DNA from: Bacillus alkalisoli
GTDB taxonomy: Bacteria; Bacillota; Bacilli; Bacillales; Bacillaceae_I
Length of the DNA: 64,000 bases
Direction of reading: 5' to 3'
Assembly (NCBI RefSeq): GCF_002797415.1
Contig: NZ_KZ454944.1
Coordinates: 1,940,665-2,004,664 of the forward strand
Under the pieces are notes generated by a model. The model was not told the DNA's origin and searched no databases. It was given only the letters and a program-made list of their open reading frames with translations. Shown one piece after another: positions 1 through 11,915 of this stretch. The position numbers were made by a program, and so were the translations under genes. The stretch's first letter is position 1. Every line of letters starts with the position of its first letter.

Positions 1-141
1 CTTGAAAGAAAGATAGTAGAAACATTGCCATCACCATTTGTTTATTCTTCTTTTCTAGTAAAAGCAAAATGGGAGTCTGATCATGTATTTACTGTTGAAT
101 CTCAATCTAGAAATTGGAAAGAGGTAATAGAATTACTATAA
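1..141 (+). CDS. C-terminal end of an unidentified protein (cut by window edge)
   Basis: An open frame runs from base 1 to a TAA at 139-141 and gives 46 residues ending in NWKEVIELL. The start lies outside the window. The residues are mixed polar and hydrophobic with two tryptophans and look like a genuine protein tail. I do not recognise the family, and nothing visible assigns a function. Confidence 0.5.
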   Translation, partial: LERKIVETLPSPFVYSSFLVKAKWESDHVFTVESQSRNWKEVIELL

Positions 142-206
142 GAAAGTATTGGTAGGAGCGAGGGCGATACCTTTGCTCCTATCACTTGAGGAGGTTCTCT
201 ATAGTA

Positions 207-700
207 ATGGCGCTAAAACGCATACGGAAATACAATGGAGATAGAATTGTTATGGAAGAAGAAAACTTACAAGACTATATCAATTACATTCGTACAAATA
301 ATGTCAAAAAAATTCAAATAAACGAACTCTACTATCAAAAAGACCATGTGGATTTTAACATTCACAAAGCTTGGAAGAAGTTAGAATAGAAAGCTGCAAA
401 AAACTTATAAACATAGAATCTTTAAATAAATTGGGTAACTTGAAAGTAATTATTTTGGAAAATTGCAGAAAAATACCTAGCATACAATTTATATCTGCAT
501 TGACTAACTTATCGAGCGTTGCCTTCATGGGTACGGAAGTGGAAGACGGTGACCTAACGCCTCTCCAAAAACTGGATTTTGTTATCTTTAATGATAAGAA
601 GCATAGCATTACTCTCATTCCCTTTCGGATTTCAGTTGATGTAACGAAGGATTTCAATTCGAATGAGCTATCATTTGTGTTAATACAATGGATAATATAA
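207..700 (+). pseudogene. Leucine-rich-repeat-like protein, broken by a frameshift
   Basis: ATG at 207 follows a GAGGAGG site at 188-194; the TTG at 186 overlaps that site and is an unlikely start. Frame one gives about 50 residues (YINYIRTNNVKKIQI) and then runs into a stop. The frame that opens at 359 continues the same type of sequence (LEEVRIESCKKL, LNKLGNLKVIILENC, LTNLSS) and ends at 700. The spaced L/I pattern of roughly 22 residues resembles leucine-rich repeats. The two halves join naturally if one base was lost near 356-371. Such proteins usually mediate protein contacts; no partner is visible. It is either a decayed gene or a sequencing indel. Confidence 0.55.
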
Positions 701-715
701 GAATTTGGAGGTGTT

Positions 716-1261
716 TTGGTAATCAATATACAGATAAGAAGACCTAGAATGGAGGAAATTAAACAATTAAAAGAATTTTTTAAGATTGTAATTATAGATA
801 CATTTAATAAAGAAGGCATTGGAGAAAAGTTGGATGATATTAAGAATGAAATAAACGTAAAAGAGAGTTACTTAGAAAGTGATTTTGAAAGCAACGGTGA
901 AAAACGCTTTTTTTTAATAGCTTTAGATGTTGATAAAATAATTGGTACCATTGAATTTGGACCAGCAAGCGAACTCATTTGTGATTGTACAAACAATAAT
1001 TTCAAAGAGCTATTGGAGGTAGGGACAGTTTTTATTCTACCTGACTACCAAAGGTTGGGCGTAGGGAATTTGCTATTGAATAAAATGTACTCTACTTTAC
1101 AGAATAAAGGAATAGGTGAATTTTGTTTAGATAGTGGATATATAAATGCACAAAAAATATGGAAAAAGAAATTTGGAGAACCTGATTACTGGTTAAAGGG
1201 TTATTGGGGTAAAGGGTATGATCATATGATTTGGAAAATCAGAGTAAATGATTGGGTTTAG
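716..1261 (+). CDS. GNAT-family N-acetyltransferase
   Basis: This 181-residue protein has the usual GNAT order. A variable N-terminal helix region is followed by a strand (RFFLIALDVDKIIGTIEFG), a core strand (ELLEVGTVFILPDYQ) and the acetyl-CoA pyrophosphate loop QRLGVGNLLL, which fits the Q/RxxGxG/A motif. The enzyme should move an acetyl group from acetyl-CoA to an amine; the substrate cannot be read from sequence. The start is TTG at 716, four bases after GGAGG (707-711), which is rather close. It lies 16 bases after the broken leucine-rich gene and could have been co-transcribed with it. Confidence 0.75.
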   Translation: MVINIQIRRPRMEEIKQLKEFFKIVIIDTFNKEGIGEKLDDIKNEINVKESYLESDFESNGEKRFFLIALDVDKIIGTIEFGPASELICDCTNNNFKELLEVGTVFILPDYQRLGVGNLLLNKMYSTLQNKGIGEFCLDSGYINAQKIWKKKFGEPDYWLKGYWGKGYDHMIWKIRVNDWV

Positions 1262-1375
1262 GGTAGTAAAAAAGACATAGTTCATATTCAATTTAAGAAT
1301 GATAGAGTTTAACATTACTAGTTTTGAAAACAATGTTTAAAGGAATATAAAATACTCGTCTTATGGGGTGATAAA

Positions 1376-2029
1376 ATGGCAAACTCCTTACATATTTTAG
1401 AGGGAAAATTAGAGAAAGCTTTAATTTTGTTCGAGCAATTAGGAAAATATGAATTGGCATTAGAACAGTATAATGAAGTGGAAAAAGAAGTTATTAAAAT
1501 GATGGAGCATACCGAAGTGGAATCTACAAAAGTTCATAAACTGTTAGCTCAATGCTATTTACGTCAAGCTGGTATGCTACGCCAGCTGGGTAGAAAAGAA
1601 GAAGCAAACGAAGCTAATCAAAAAGAAATAGAGAGTGCTAAACTTTCAGGAAATTCAATCTCCTATGCCCAAAGTTTATTTTCAACAGGTGTAAATCTCC
1701 TTTCCAATAGAGAAATAGAAGAAGGGTTACAGTTGTTATTGGAAGCGAAAAAACATTTTGAAGCGGAGAATTCTGTGGAGCATAAACAAGGATTGGGCTG
1801 GTATTGGATTATCATGTCCGATTTAGGAAACAAAGGAATGATAGCTAGTAGCAATGAACAGATTTTAAACTATTCTAGTAAAGCTATTGAATTACTCACC
1901 CAAATTCAAAACACTTCAGGTATTGCAAGAGCCTACAAGGCAAGAGCCACTGCATATAAAAATATGGGAAAATATAAACTGGCGGAGAATGACTTGAGAA
2001 TGTCAGAAAAAATAAATGGAGAAAACTAA
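1376..2029 (+). CDS. Tetratricopeptide-repeat protein
   Basis: The 217-residue protein is all-helical. TPR-like pairs are visible at about residues 15-60 (LGKYELALEQYNEVEKE), 60-95 (LRQLGRKEEANEANQKEIE), 100-135 (NREIEEGLQLLLEAKKHFE) and 185-215 (YKNMGKYKLAENDLRMSE). There is no signal peptide or membrane segment, so it is probably cytosolic. TPRs mediate protein binding; a Rap/NprR-type sensor is possible, but no helix-turn-helix or Phr peptide gene is visible beside it. ATG at 1376 follows GGGGTG. Function unknown. Confidence 0.6.
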   Translation: MANSLHILEGKLEKALILFEQLGKYELALEQYNEVEKEVIKMMEHTEVESTKVHKLLAQCYLRQAGMLRQLGRKEEANEANQKEIESAKLSGNSISYAQSLFSTGVNLLSNREIEEGLQLLLEAKKHFEAENSVEHKQGLGWYWIIMSDLGNKGMIASSNEQILNYSSKAIELLTQIQNTSGIARAYKARATAYKNMGKYKLAENDLRMSEKINGEN

Positions 2030-2133
2030 CGGAGGAATATAGATACGGGATTACTTACAAAAAGTCAGCAGTATTGCATCATAAAGAAACTAAATTTGGC
2101 ATTATACTTCTAATATGAAAAAGGGGAGATTTT

Positions 2134-2622
2134 ATGAAAAGATATTTGTGTTTGCTATTCTGTATAGCAATAAGTTTAACACTTTTACCAGGATGCGGAA
2201 GTTCTAGTAATGGCCAATCAACTGAAGGAACAGACTGGGAACCTACAATATATGAAACTGTCAACAACATTGAAGGAGTTTCTATGATCGCAAAGGAAGG
2301 AACGGTATCCTCTACTGGATTAACTGTAATATTCGAGAATAATTCTGACAAGGATTTTATGTATGGTGCATATTTTATGTTGGAAAAGAAAATCGAAGGT
2401 AAATGGTATCAAGTCCCTGTTGCCTTAGAGGGAGAATACGGGTTCAATAGTATTGGTTATAACTTGCCTTCTTCAGATGTTAAGGAATTGCCAATCGATT
2501 GGGAATGGCTTTATGGAAGTCTGGATATCGGTGAATACCGTATAGTGAAAGATATTGATGATTTTAGAAAATCAGGGGACTATGATAAGTACCTTTTGAC
2601 AGCGGAGTTTAAAGTGAACTAA
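2134..2622 (+). CDS. Small lipoprotein with an Ig-like fold
   Basis: This is a 162-residue lipoprotein. The N-terminal signal ends in the lipobox LLPGC with the modified cysteine at about residue 21, followed by a Ser/Gly-rich tether. The rest (TGLTVIFENNSDKDFMYG, then a KWYQVP segment and a GEYRIVKDI segment) resembles the bacterial Ig-like domain found in many Bacillus lipoproteins. It would be anchored to the outer face of the membrane. ATG at 2134 follows AAAGGGGAG. Role unknown. Confidence 0.65.
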   Translation: MKRYLCLLFCIAISLTLLPGCGSSSNGQSTEGTDWEPTIYETVNNIEGVSMIAKEGTVSSTGLTVIFENNSDKDFMYGAYFMLEKKIEGKWYQVPVALEGEYGFNSIGYNLPSSDVKELPIDWEWLYGSLDIGEYRIVKDIDDFRKSGDYDKYLLTAEFKVN

Positions 2623-2802
2623 CCAAAGAAAATTAGTATGTAACTTAGCATGTGAAATATAGTATTTATAGTAACGATGAGCGTTAATCTAATAAGGGTT
2701 AACGTTTTTCATGTGGAAGTTATTTATATCGAAGCAGGATTGTTTAAGAAGCAATATCTCTTATAGAATATGACAGAGGAAAACATGACCTCATAAAAGA
2801 GA

Positions 2803-2826
2803 GCGATAGCACTGTTCCGCTATCGC
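2803..2826 (+). terminator. Hairpin, possible terminator
   Basis: GCGATAGC and GCTATCGC form a perfect 8-bp stem around an 8-base loop, followed by a pyrimidine-rich but not pure-T tail (CTCCTTTTCC). It lies 180 bases after the lipoprotein gene. Confidence 0.45.
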
Positions 2827-3070
2827 CTCCTTTTCCTCCGTTTAGTCTACCACTTCACATTATTATTTTGGCTAGATATTGTTCTGTCAACATTACTACA
2901 TTGCCATTAACCATATGTATATAAAAAAGCGTTCATATTTGTTTTACTATTGAAACAGTGTAGTGAAAAAACTGGGAATATATTCTCGAGAATTCTAAGT
3001 GAAGGAAGGAGAATGCTTTGTGAAGGTAAATATATTCGATATGAAGTATTAAAAAGTGTGATTTCTAAGT

Positions 3071-3113
3071 AAGCAAAAGAAGCAAAAGCTGCGTCCCTTT
3101 GCTTCTTTTGCTT
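3071..3113. terminator. Long hairpin downstream of the glycosyltransferase gene
   Basis: AAGCAAAAGAAGCAAAAG pairs with CTTTGCTTCTTTTGCTT with one bulge, giving a 17-bp stem. It lies 55 bases past the 3' end of the minus-strand glycosyltransferase gene. No clear T-run follows on either strand. Confidence 0.45.
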
Positions 3114-3167
3114 CTTTTGAATGTTGAACGGTGAAGGGACAGTGGCTAAAGATAATTGAACAAAATA

Positions 3168-4274
3168 TTAATCGTCTTTCTCTTTGCCTCTTTTAAGAAT
3201 GGAACTAAGGAAATTTTGATTATGTTGGACTTTGGGGTTATGTGGAACAAATGAAGCTGCGAGGTCATTATGTTTTTGAGCTTTATTATAATCACCTAAA
3301 ATACTATAACAGAGACACAGTTGTAAATGGGGGAGCCATGTATAGCAAGCACGATTAATAAAAGGGCTTTTAGTTTCTGGGATTTTTAGTACAGTTGCTA
3401 GCTCATACCAAGAAATCGCTTGTTTTATATGATTCTGCTGCAAGTATATGAATCCTAATCGACAACAGTTTTCACCCCGAGGTGCGTCATAGTTATAAGA
3501 TCTCAGACAACTGTTAATTGCATCAGGCCATTTTTGTAAGTGTATATAACAATCTGCCATTTTTCCACAAGCTTCAATATTATCTTCTATCCACCCATTT
3601 CCTTCGTCCAAAAATGCTTGGTACCATGTAATGGCTTTCTCATACATATTATGATCCATGCATTCGTTCGCGTAATAATACTTATCCCTTGGAGAAAACT
3701 GTTTACCGTCCTCTATTGCTTTTTCATAAATGCGCAAGTTTCGATCGCTATGGGCACTCTCTTTTTTATGGACTATTGCCACATCAGAATCAAGGATATT
3801 GCCGCTTACTTCTAGATATTCATGTACGATTCCATACCATTTGAATTGCTTCTCGCGTTTAATAAGACGGTTTCGCCTTGAACTAAAATTTGGCTTTCCT
3901 TCATTATCAAATGTAAGATGGTACGCCATGGAAATAGCGTCTACATCAAATGAGAGATTTTGTTTTAACAGTAAAAACTTTTCTCTGTTTTCTTCAGTAA
4001 TAATATCATCTGCATCAAGCCATAAAATATAATCCTTTGTTGCTTTAGAAAACGAAAAATTTCGCGCATCAGAAAAATCATCGATCCATTTATAATCATA
4101 AATATAATTTGTAAATGTCTTTACAATTTCCTTTGTACGGTCAGTAGATCCAGTATCAACAATAACAATTTCATCTACAATAGTTTTTACAGATGACAAA
4201 CACCTTTCAATTACTCTCTCCTCATTTTTTACAATCATACAAAGACTGATAGTTATTGGATAATTTATATTCAT
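3168..4274 (-). CDS. Family 2 glycosyltransferase with C-terminal TPR repeats
   Basis: The 368-residue protein starts with a GT-A fold: ISLCMIVKNEERVIERCL, then EIVIVDTGSTDRTKEI (nucleotide-sugar binding), then DYILWLDADD, where the DxD centre should bind the metal-sugar nucleotide. From about residue 190 TPR-like helical pairs follow (KAITWYQAFLDEG, AISWYELATVL). GT2-TPR enzymes of this kind glycosylate proteins, and the TPR part probably recognises the acceptor. It is transcribed away from the threonine-rich collagen-like gene at 4615, a likely substrate. That link is inference from position and from the known Thr-linked glycans of BclA-type proteins. ATG follows TAGGAGG. Confidence 0.85.
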   Translation of the reverse strand: MNINYPITISLCMIVKNEERVIERCLSSVKTIVDEIVIVDTGSTDRTKEIVKTFTNYIYDYKWIDDFSDARNFSFSKATKDYILWLDADDIITEENREKFLLLKQNLSFDVDAISMAYHLTFDNEGKPNFSSRRNRLIKREKQFKWYGIVHEYLEVSGNILDSDVAIVHKKESAHSDRNLRIYEKAIEDGKQFSPRDKYYYANECMDHNMYEKAITWYQAFLDEGNGWIEDNIEACGKMADCYIHLQKWPDAINSCLRSYNYDAPRGENCCRLGFIYLQQNHIKQAISWYELATVLKIPETKSPFINRACYTWLPHLQLCLCYSILGDYNKAQKHNDLAASFVPHNPKVQHNQNFLSSILKRGKEKDD

Positions 4275-4539
4275 TTTTTCGCCTCCTATGTATCATATTA
4301 ATTCCTTTAGAAAAAGGTGCTAAGCCATAGGAATCAGATCTAATAGCATTAAAAAATGGAAGTGTTTGATATTATTCAAACTACGACTATTCAGAATTTA
4401 GTAGTACGAATACTTTCTACTAAAGAACAATTTTGGAAATATCGTTCTCACATATTTTCTGTAAAGATGATCTTTACTGTGATATTAAGATGTAATTAGA
4501 AATGGTGGTCAAACGTTTGAATCTACTATTTTTTACTAG

Positions 4540-7152
<2,613 letters not shown>

Positions 7153-7730
7153 GGAACTATCATAAAATCAGTGTGAATTTTTATTAAGATTTCATTAAGC
7201 ATGACGGGCGATAGAGAGGTTTATTTGGAGAACAAACCTGTGGTTCATAGGGTATTAACGGATTTCAATAATTTGTATATCCGAACAACTTTCAATCAAT
7301 CGCCCCTCAATTTTATGTACCACAAGAAATTGAGGATGCAATTGATTTTTTATTTACAATTTAAAAAGAAAGTACACATGTGTATGTACTTTCATCATTA
7401 CTATACTTGATTTCATCTAAAAGTTCTTTTGCCGAATAATTGTAATCCTCTCCTTTCACTCACGATTACCCTATTTTTTAAGACAATTTATGGTGTATAT
7501 TTTTAAAAAACATATGAGATTTTACATTGTCTTTTGTACCAAGGGTTATGATATTTAGTTTGTCGTTTTTTTGCTCCTTAAGTCCTCCTTTTTTCATTAA
7601 ACGAATCATAATTATGAAATTGATTCCCTTGAATATAATTTAATGGAATATTAAAACATTTCTTTTAAAAAATAGTTAATTCTCTTACTTTTGTTATATA
7701 ATGGAGTAAAGTGAAAACTATCAACTGGAT
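7153..7730. other. Intergenic region after the collagen-like gene
   Basis: I see no supported gene; a 69-codon frame at 7201 lacks a ribosome site and looks random. A palindrome at 7369-7392 (AAAGTACA with TGTACTTT at its ends) may end transcription. The conserved end of a dispersed repeat lies at 7591-7627. The promoter of the next gene must lie near 7680-7730. Confidence 0.45.
7591..7627 (+). repeat. Dispersed repeat, conserved 3' end (copy 1)
   Basis: CATTAAACGAATCATAATTA followed by TGAAATTGATT matches the motif at 12135, 41112 and (inverted) 52804. Only the last ~37 bp are conserved in this copy. It lies about 100 bases upstream of the diguanylate cyclase gene. Confidence 0.55.
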
Positions 7731-8801
7731 GTGAAAGAATTGAAACCTTTGTTAAAGAATGCTTACCTGTCATACCATGGCCTAGAAATTATTTTTTCTT
7801 CTCTACGATGGGTTTTTTTACTATTGTCTACTGTCGTCTTTACCGTACGATATACTCAAAACCCAGATCCTTTAAAGTTTTACTTGTTTGTTGCTTTAGT
7901 TGTTTTTGGAATATTATATATGGGCGTTTCCGATTATTACTTACATAAGTCACCTGAAGGTTCAACGATGTATACATTCATGACAAAGGGAGGGCCATTC
8001 TTTGACTTTATTGCCTTTTCTGCCCTTATCCCGTTAACTGGTGGGATTGAAAGTCCACTTTTACCAGTGGCATATTTAATTCTTTTACATATTGCTGTTT
8101 ATTGGAGAATCGTCGGTGGATTAATAGCTGCAACTTTATTTTGTACCTTCTACTCTATCATCTTTTATATGCAAGTCTCAGATGTATATACGTTAAGTAA
8201 TTTAGTAGTTTATTTTTGCCAAGTTCTCTTTTTGTTCTTAGTTGGGGGGTTAGGTGGAATTATCGTTTCAAGAGAACGGAAGCAACATTCAGAAAAGAAC
8301 GAGTTAGCAGAAGTGGCAAATCGCGATTATCTTACCAATCTATTAAATCACCGTTCATTTCAAGAAAATTTACGTAAGGACTTAGAAAACGGCTCAGATT
8401 TTTACCTAGTTTTAACCGATATCGATAGGTTCAAATCTATTAACGATCAACACGGACATGTAACGGGAGATAAAGTATTACGCCAAATCGGAGAAATGAT
8501 CTCGTCTATTATCCCAGCAAAACAAGGGAAAGTTTTTCGCTATGGGGGAGAAGAGTTTGCCATTATTCTTCATATGAATAGAAAAAAAGAAGTAGACAAT
8601 CTTTTAGTTACTATTAAAGAAGCTGTTGCTAGTCATCTTTTTTATTGTGATGGCGGTGAATCCTTTTCTGTCACGATGAGTTTCGGAAGCTGTAAACAAA
8701 ATGGCGAAAAGCCAGATCAATTAGTAGAAAAAGTAGATAAGCTTCTATATGAAGCGAAGCATCGAGGAAGAAACCAAATCGTATACTCAAATGTCGGATG
8801 A
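7731..8801 (+). CDS. Membrane-anchored diguanylate cyclase (GGDEF domain)
   Basis: The 356-residue protein has about six N-terminal hydrophobic helices (residues 15-190), then a GGDEF domain: NRDYLTNLLNHRSF, LVLTDIDRFKSINDQHGH and the active-site loop FRYGGEEFAIIL. It should make cyclic di-GMP from two GTP at the membrane, with the helices sensing an unknown signal. The active-site signature GGEEF is intact. The RxxD product-inhibition site normally just before it is missing (KQGKV there instead), so feedback inhibition may be weak. The start is GTG 7731; TTG 7740, with GGATGTG upstream, is an alternative. Confidence 0.85.
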   Translation: MKELKPLLKNAYLSYHGLEIIFSSLRWVFLLLSTVVFTVRYTQNPDPLKFYLFVALVVFGILYMGVSDYYLHKSPEGSTMYTFMTKGGPFFDFIAFSALIPLTGGIESPLLPVAYLILLHIAVYWRIVGGLIAATLFCTFYSIIFYMQVSDVYTLSNLVVYFCQVLFLFLVGGLGGIIVSRERKQHSEKNELAEVANRDYLTNLLNHRSFQENLRKDLENGSDFYLVLTDIDRFKSINDQHGHVTGDKVLRQIGEMISSIIPAKQGKVFRYGGEEFAIILHMNRKKEVDNLLVTIKEAVASHLFYCDGGESFSVTMSFGSCKQNGEKPDQLVEKVDKLLYEAKHRGRNQIVYSNVG

Positions 8802-8810
8802 GGTATATAT

Positions 8811-8852
8811 TTTAGAGGTCAGGATTTATGCAAATAACTCATGACCTCTAAA
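8811..8852. terminator. Bidirectional hairpin between convergent genes
   Basis: TTTAGAGGTCA and TGACCTCTAAA form a perfect 11-bp stem between the cyclase gene and the converging DUF1284 gene. Confidence 0.6.
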
Positions 8853-8855
8853 CCT

Positions 8856-9272
8856 TTATTTCACCACTCTTAACCCCTTACCAGCTATTATTTCTTCGAC
8901 TCCCTCTTCGCAGACACCATACGACCTCCATGAGCAAGTTTCACAGACTGTGCCAATATCAGAGGGGATGACATGTTTTCTTATAGCAGATTCAACATGT
9001 TTCCATTTTAATATTTGTCCAATGCGAATGTTCATTTTTTCTAGTATCGCTGCATCGCGCTCATAAATATTTTTGTCCTGGCAATGATATTCACCTGTAT
9101 TTGGATATTTCTCACATAAATGATCAGGACCTTTAACAATTTGTATCCATGTATCAGGGTTATTTCTAAGTGTTTGATGTATGTTTGTCATATTTTCTAC
9201 GTACTCTTTTGAGTATCCCATGCCTCGATATCCTAACAGGCAAAAAAGATGATGGCCTCGTAACCTATACAT
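8856..9272 (-). CDS. DUF1284 family cysteine-rich protein
   Basis: The 138-residue protein begins YRLRGHHLFCLLGYRGMGYS, the hallmark of DUF1284, followed by several cysteines (DHLCEKY, EYHCQDK, VCETCSWRSYGVCEEG). The spacing suggests bound zinc or an iron-sulfur cluster. The family is widespread in Firmicutes and Archaea, with no proven function that I know of. ATG 9272 follows a GGGGGGAT ribosome site. It converges with the cyclase gene. Confidence 0.75.
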   Translation of the reverse strand: MYRLRGHHLFCLLGYRGMGYSKEYVENMTNIHQTLRNNPDTWIQIVKGPDHLCEKYPNTGEYHCQDKNIYERDAAILEKMNIRIGQILKWKHVESAIRKHVIPSDIGTVCETCSWRSYGVCEEGVEEIIAGKGLRVVK

Positions 9273-9497
9273 ATGTATCCCCCTGAAATGTTACTGATTA
9301 AAAGTAAACTATAATGCTCCTTCGGTTAACATTTTTCTGTTTACATCATAACATAATTGTTCCTAAAATTGGATGGAAAATCAGTTTAAACGCAGTCTCT
9401 TTGCTACTCTTTTTAACTACCGAGAAATAATTAGGTAGTGTTTTTTCACCATAGTTCTAAGTTCTATTATAATAATGGAAGAAGGTGAGGTGATAAA

Positions 9498-9851
9498 ATG
9501 GACAAGCAAATTCTTGAAATACTTACGGACATGAGTAAACAGATGACAAAAATGAGCAACGATATCGAAGAATTAAAAGGATTAAGAACAGATTTTCAAG
9601 ATTTAAAAGTAGATGTTCATGAATTAAAAGTAGATGTCAATGAATTAAAAGTAGAAGTTAATGATTTAAAAGTTGATATGAATGAATTAAGGTCCGAGAT
9701 GCATATCAGATTTGATTCTGTTGATTCGATGTTAGAAGGAATAGATAATCAGTTTGAACTTACAGCCGAAGCTAGAATCACTGATGTTGATTTTATTACT
9801 GATAAGATGAATAGACTCGAGAAAGAAATTTATATATTAAAAACAAAATAG
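9498..9851 (+). CDS. Small coiled-coil protein with perfect heptad repeats
   Basis: The 117-residue protein is a coiled coil. In the middle a seven-residue unit repeats in tandem (DLKVDVH ELKVDVN ELK and so on, residues ~34-65), encoded by 21-bp near-identical DNA repeats. L/V occupy the a and d positions. There is no signal or membrane segment. Similar short Bacillus proteins are annotated only as hypothetical. ATG follows AAGGTGAGG. The heptad number may vary between strains by slippage. A structural or scaffold role is possible but unproven. Confidence 0.65.
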   Translation: MDKQILEILTDMSKQMTKMSNDIEELKGLRTDFQDLKVDVHELKVDVNELKVEVNDLKVDMNELRSEMHIRFDSVDSMLEGIDNQFELTAEARITDVDFITDKMNRLEKEIYILKTK

Positions 9852-9928
9852 CTGAATGAAGAGCTTAATGTTACGAAACAAGAGCGTTTGCAACTACTAG
9901 AAATAACATCTTAATGCGAATAAATAAG

Positions 9929-9975
9929 TAAAAGGCAATTTTCTCTATTACAAAAGGAGGAAATTGTCTTTTTCT
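9929..9975 (+). terminator. Intrinsic terminator after the heptad protein
   Basis: AAAAGGCAATTT pairs with AAATTGTCTTTTT (one G-U) and runs into T residues. Confidence 0.7.
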
Positions 9976-9999
9976 ATTAAAATGTAAGAATGTGTGAAA

Positions 10000-10024
10000 C
10001 GGGGACGGGGTTAATTTCACATAA
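10000..10024 (+). repeat. GGGGACGGGG palindrome family, half copy
   Basis: ACGGGGACGGGGTTAATTTC is the left arm of the palindrome seen whole at 14517, 16897, 17943 and 20423. The right arm is missing. Confidence 0.7.
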
Positions 10025-10091
10025 ATTTTAAAAAAGTGTTCCTTCCTACGACTAATACCCATATACATGAATAAAAGCGTATCAGGGGTAG

Positions 10092-11357
10092 ATGTCGGTG
10101 GATAAACAAACTAGTCCGTTTAGATGGGTTGTCTTTGCTTCTGTATTGTTTACATATGTTATCATTTCGAGCCAGCGTACAGCTCCTGGTTTAATAACAG
10201 ACCAAATTATGCTCGGGTTTAATGTGACGGCAACAACAATAGGATTACTTGCAAGCATACAGTTTTTTGTTTATACAGGGTTGCAAATACCAATGGGATT
10301 TATGGCAGACCGGTATGGGCCAAACTTTTTCCTCATTATTGGTGCGAGTTTGACCGGTGTAGGAACTATCATTTATAGCATTGGGACACAGGAATCTATT
10401 TTGTTTTTTGCACGGATTTTGATTGGAGTTGGAGATGCTACTATTTGGGTCAATATGGTGCTAATTTTAGGCCAATGGTTTACAGCGAGAGAATTTACAA
10501 AACTAATAGGTGTTACAGCGATGACAGGAAGTCTTGGTTTTTTGTTAGCGACAGTTCCTTTTGCTTTTGTGATTGACTTGTTTGGGTGGAGACCGGCATT
10601 TTTCTTAACCGGTGTATTACTTTGTGCATGTGCCATTGCTCTTTATCTTGTATTAATAAAAATACCAAACCACACTTTTTTCATAAAAGTAGAAAAAATG
10701 CCTGAGAAGCCAACCGCCTTGCTTCAACGGATCTTTTCAACAAGGCAAGCATGGGCATTATTTCTATGTCACTTCGGAATTGTCGGAACATATGTAGGGT
10801 TTATTAGCTCTTGGGGAGTTCCTTATGGAATGACTGTGTTCGGTATGACACTGGCTGAGGCGAGTCACCTAATGATGGTAGGTCTTATTGGAGCGTTAAT
10901 TGGAGCACCACTAGCAAGTTATCTATCTAGCAGGTTTAATGAAATAAAGCGACCATATATTTTCGTACACGTCGTCCTTGTATGTTGTTGGTCTGTATTC
11001 GTTTACTTTAATGGAAGTCCACCTTCTAACATGTTAACAGTGCTTTTCTTTATTATAGGATTAGCTTATGGAGCTAATGCATTAACTTTTGCTGCCGTTC
11101 GTCAAACATTCCCGATTAAAGAAGCTGGTATTGTTTCTGGCTTCGCGAATACGGGAGGTTTCTTAAGTGCTGTCTTGTTACCGACTATTTTTGGGAAAAT
11201 ATTAGATCACTTTCAAGTTGTATCAGGTAGTACGATTAATGGATATTACTATGGGTTCTTTACCCCTGTTATTTTTTCCATAATAGGCTTGATTGGAATA
11301 TTAATGGTCCAAGAGAAGCGATTAGAAGGTAATATTAATTTGAAGAGTGTCGATTAG
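10092..11357 (+). CDS. Major facilitator superfamily transporter
   Basis: The 421-residue protein has twelve predicted membrane helices in two halves. The MFS loop 2-3 signature is visible as GFMADRYGP, and loop 4 carries the arginine of ARILIGVGDATIW. The ISSQRTAPGLI and INGYYYGFF segments resemble carboxylate or nitrate-type MFS carriers, but the substrate cannot be assigned. ATG 10092 lies very close to GGGG; GTG 10098 in the same frame has better spacing. A broken second copy of its middle part lies at 14590, so the gene or a close relative was once duplicated here. Confidence 0.8.
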   Translation: MSVDKQTSPFRWVVFASVLFTYVIISSQRTAPGLITDQIMLGFNVTATTIGLLASIQFFVYTGLQIPMGFMADRYGPNFFLIIGASLTGVGTIIYSIGTQESILFFARILIGVGDATIWVNMVLILGQWFTAREFTKLIGVTAMTGSLGFLLATVPFAFVIDLFGWRPAFFLTGVLLCACAIALYLVLIKIPNHTFFIKVEKMPEKPTALLQRIFSTRQAWALFLCHFGIVGTYVGFISSWGVPYGMTVFGMTLAEASHLMMVGLIGALIGAPLASYLSSRFNEIKRPYIFVHVVLVCCWSVFVYFNGSPPSNMLTVLFFIIGLAYGANALTFAAVRQTFPIKEAGIVSGFANTGGFLSAVLLPTIFGKILDHFQVVSGSTINGYYYGFFTPVIFSIIGLIGILMVQEKRLEGNINLKSVD

Positions 11358-11509
11358 AAGCTTGAAGGTGAATTTTTGATTATGTACGTTTTTTTGTGCA
11401 GAAAAGGTGGGAATGGAAGGGAATGAATTATTTTTAGGGAATACTCTTTTTAACTCATTTTTGGAGGAAGTTAAAAATGAAGCCAATACTGTATAGGGGA
11501 GAATAGAGG

Positions 11510-11875
11510 ATGTTAGTATTAGCCATTATCTTAGGTGGATTAATGATCTATTTTTTAACACCAATGCGAAATGAAATACATAAAGATTTTGTACAATCTG
11601 CATCTAAAAGTTTTACTGTTGCTATGAAAAATAGTTTTATTCTTACTACTTTTCATAAAAAAGCGGTTTTTGCATTGTTATTGTTTTTAATAACAATATT
11701 GGTTATATGGTGGTCCCATATTCAAACGGAATTATACAATGTTGCTCATGGAATACAGCCTAAAATAATACCAACGAATCAAGCGGTTAGTTATATAATA
11801 GGTTTCACGTTTTATGTATTCACTATTTATCTACTATTAATTATCAGAAGGACAATTAAATTGTTACGCCTTTAA
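11510..11875 (+). CDS. Small membrane protein, unknown function
   Basis: The 121-residue protein has three hydrophobic stretches, at about residues 1-18, 52-68 and 93-112, separated by charged loops. I do not recognise the family. ATG 11510 follows GGGGAGAATAGAGG. It is followed directly by a strong terminator, so it ends a transcript that may begin with the MFS gene 150 bases upstream. Confidence 0.55.
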   Translation: MLVLAIILGGLMIYFLTPMRNEIHKDFVQSASKSFTVAMKNSFILTTFHKKAVFALLLFLITILVIWWSHIQTELYNVAHGIQPKIIPTNQAVSYIIGFTFYVFTIYLLLIIRRTIKLLRL

Positions 11876-11879
11876 ACAG

Positions 11880-11915
11880 GAAGTGCCTTCGTACCTTACG
11901 AATGCACTCTTTTTT
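11880..11915 (+). terminator. Intrinsic terminator
   Basis: AGTGCCTTCGTA pairs with TACGAATGCACT (one mismatch) and is followed by CTTTTTT. Confidence 0.75.

Larger units (their letters stand above)
2630..3167. other. Intergenic region with two hairpins, no gene seen
   Basis: I see no credible coding sequence here. The stretch holds a perfect 8-bp hairpin at 2803-2826, a long A/G-rich hairpin at 3071-3113, and a smaller inverted repeat near 2684-2703. These could end transcription from the lipoprotein gene on the left and the glycosyltransferase gene on the right. Confidence 0.5.

Noticed and set aside
7201-7410. 69-codon gene after the collagen-like protein
   Set aside because: No ribosome site, random-looking residues, and it runs into a palindrome.
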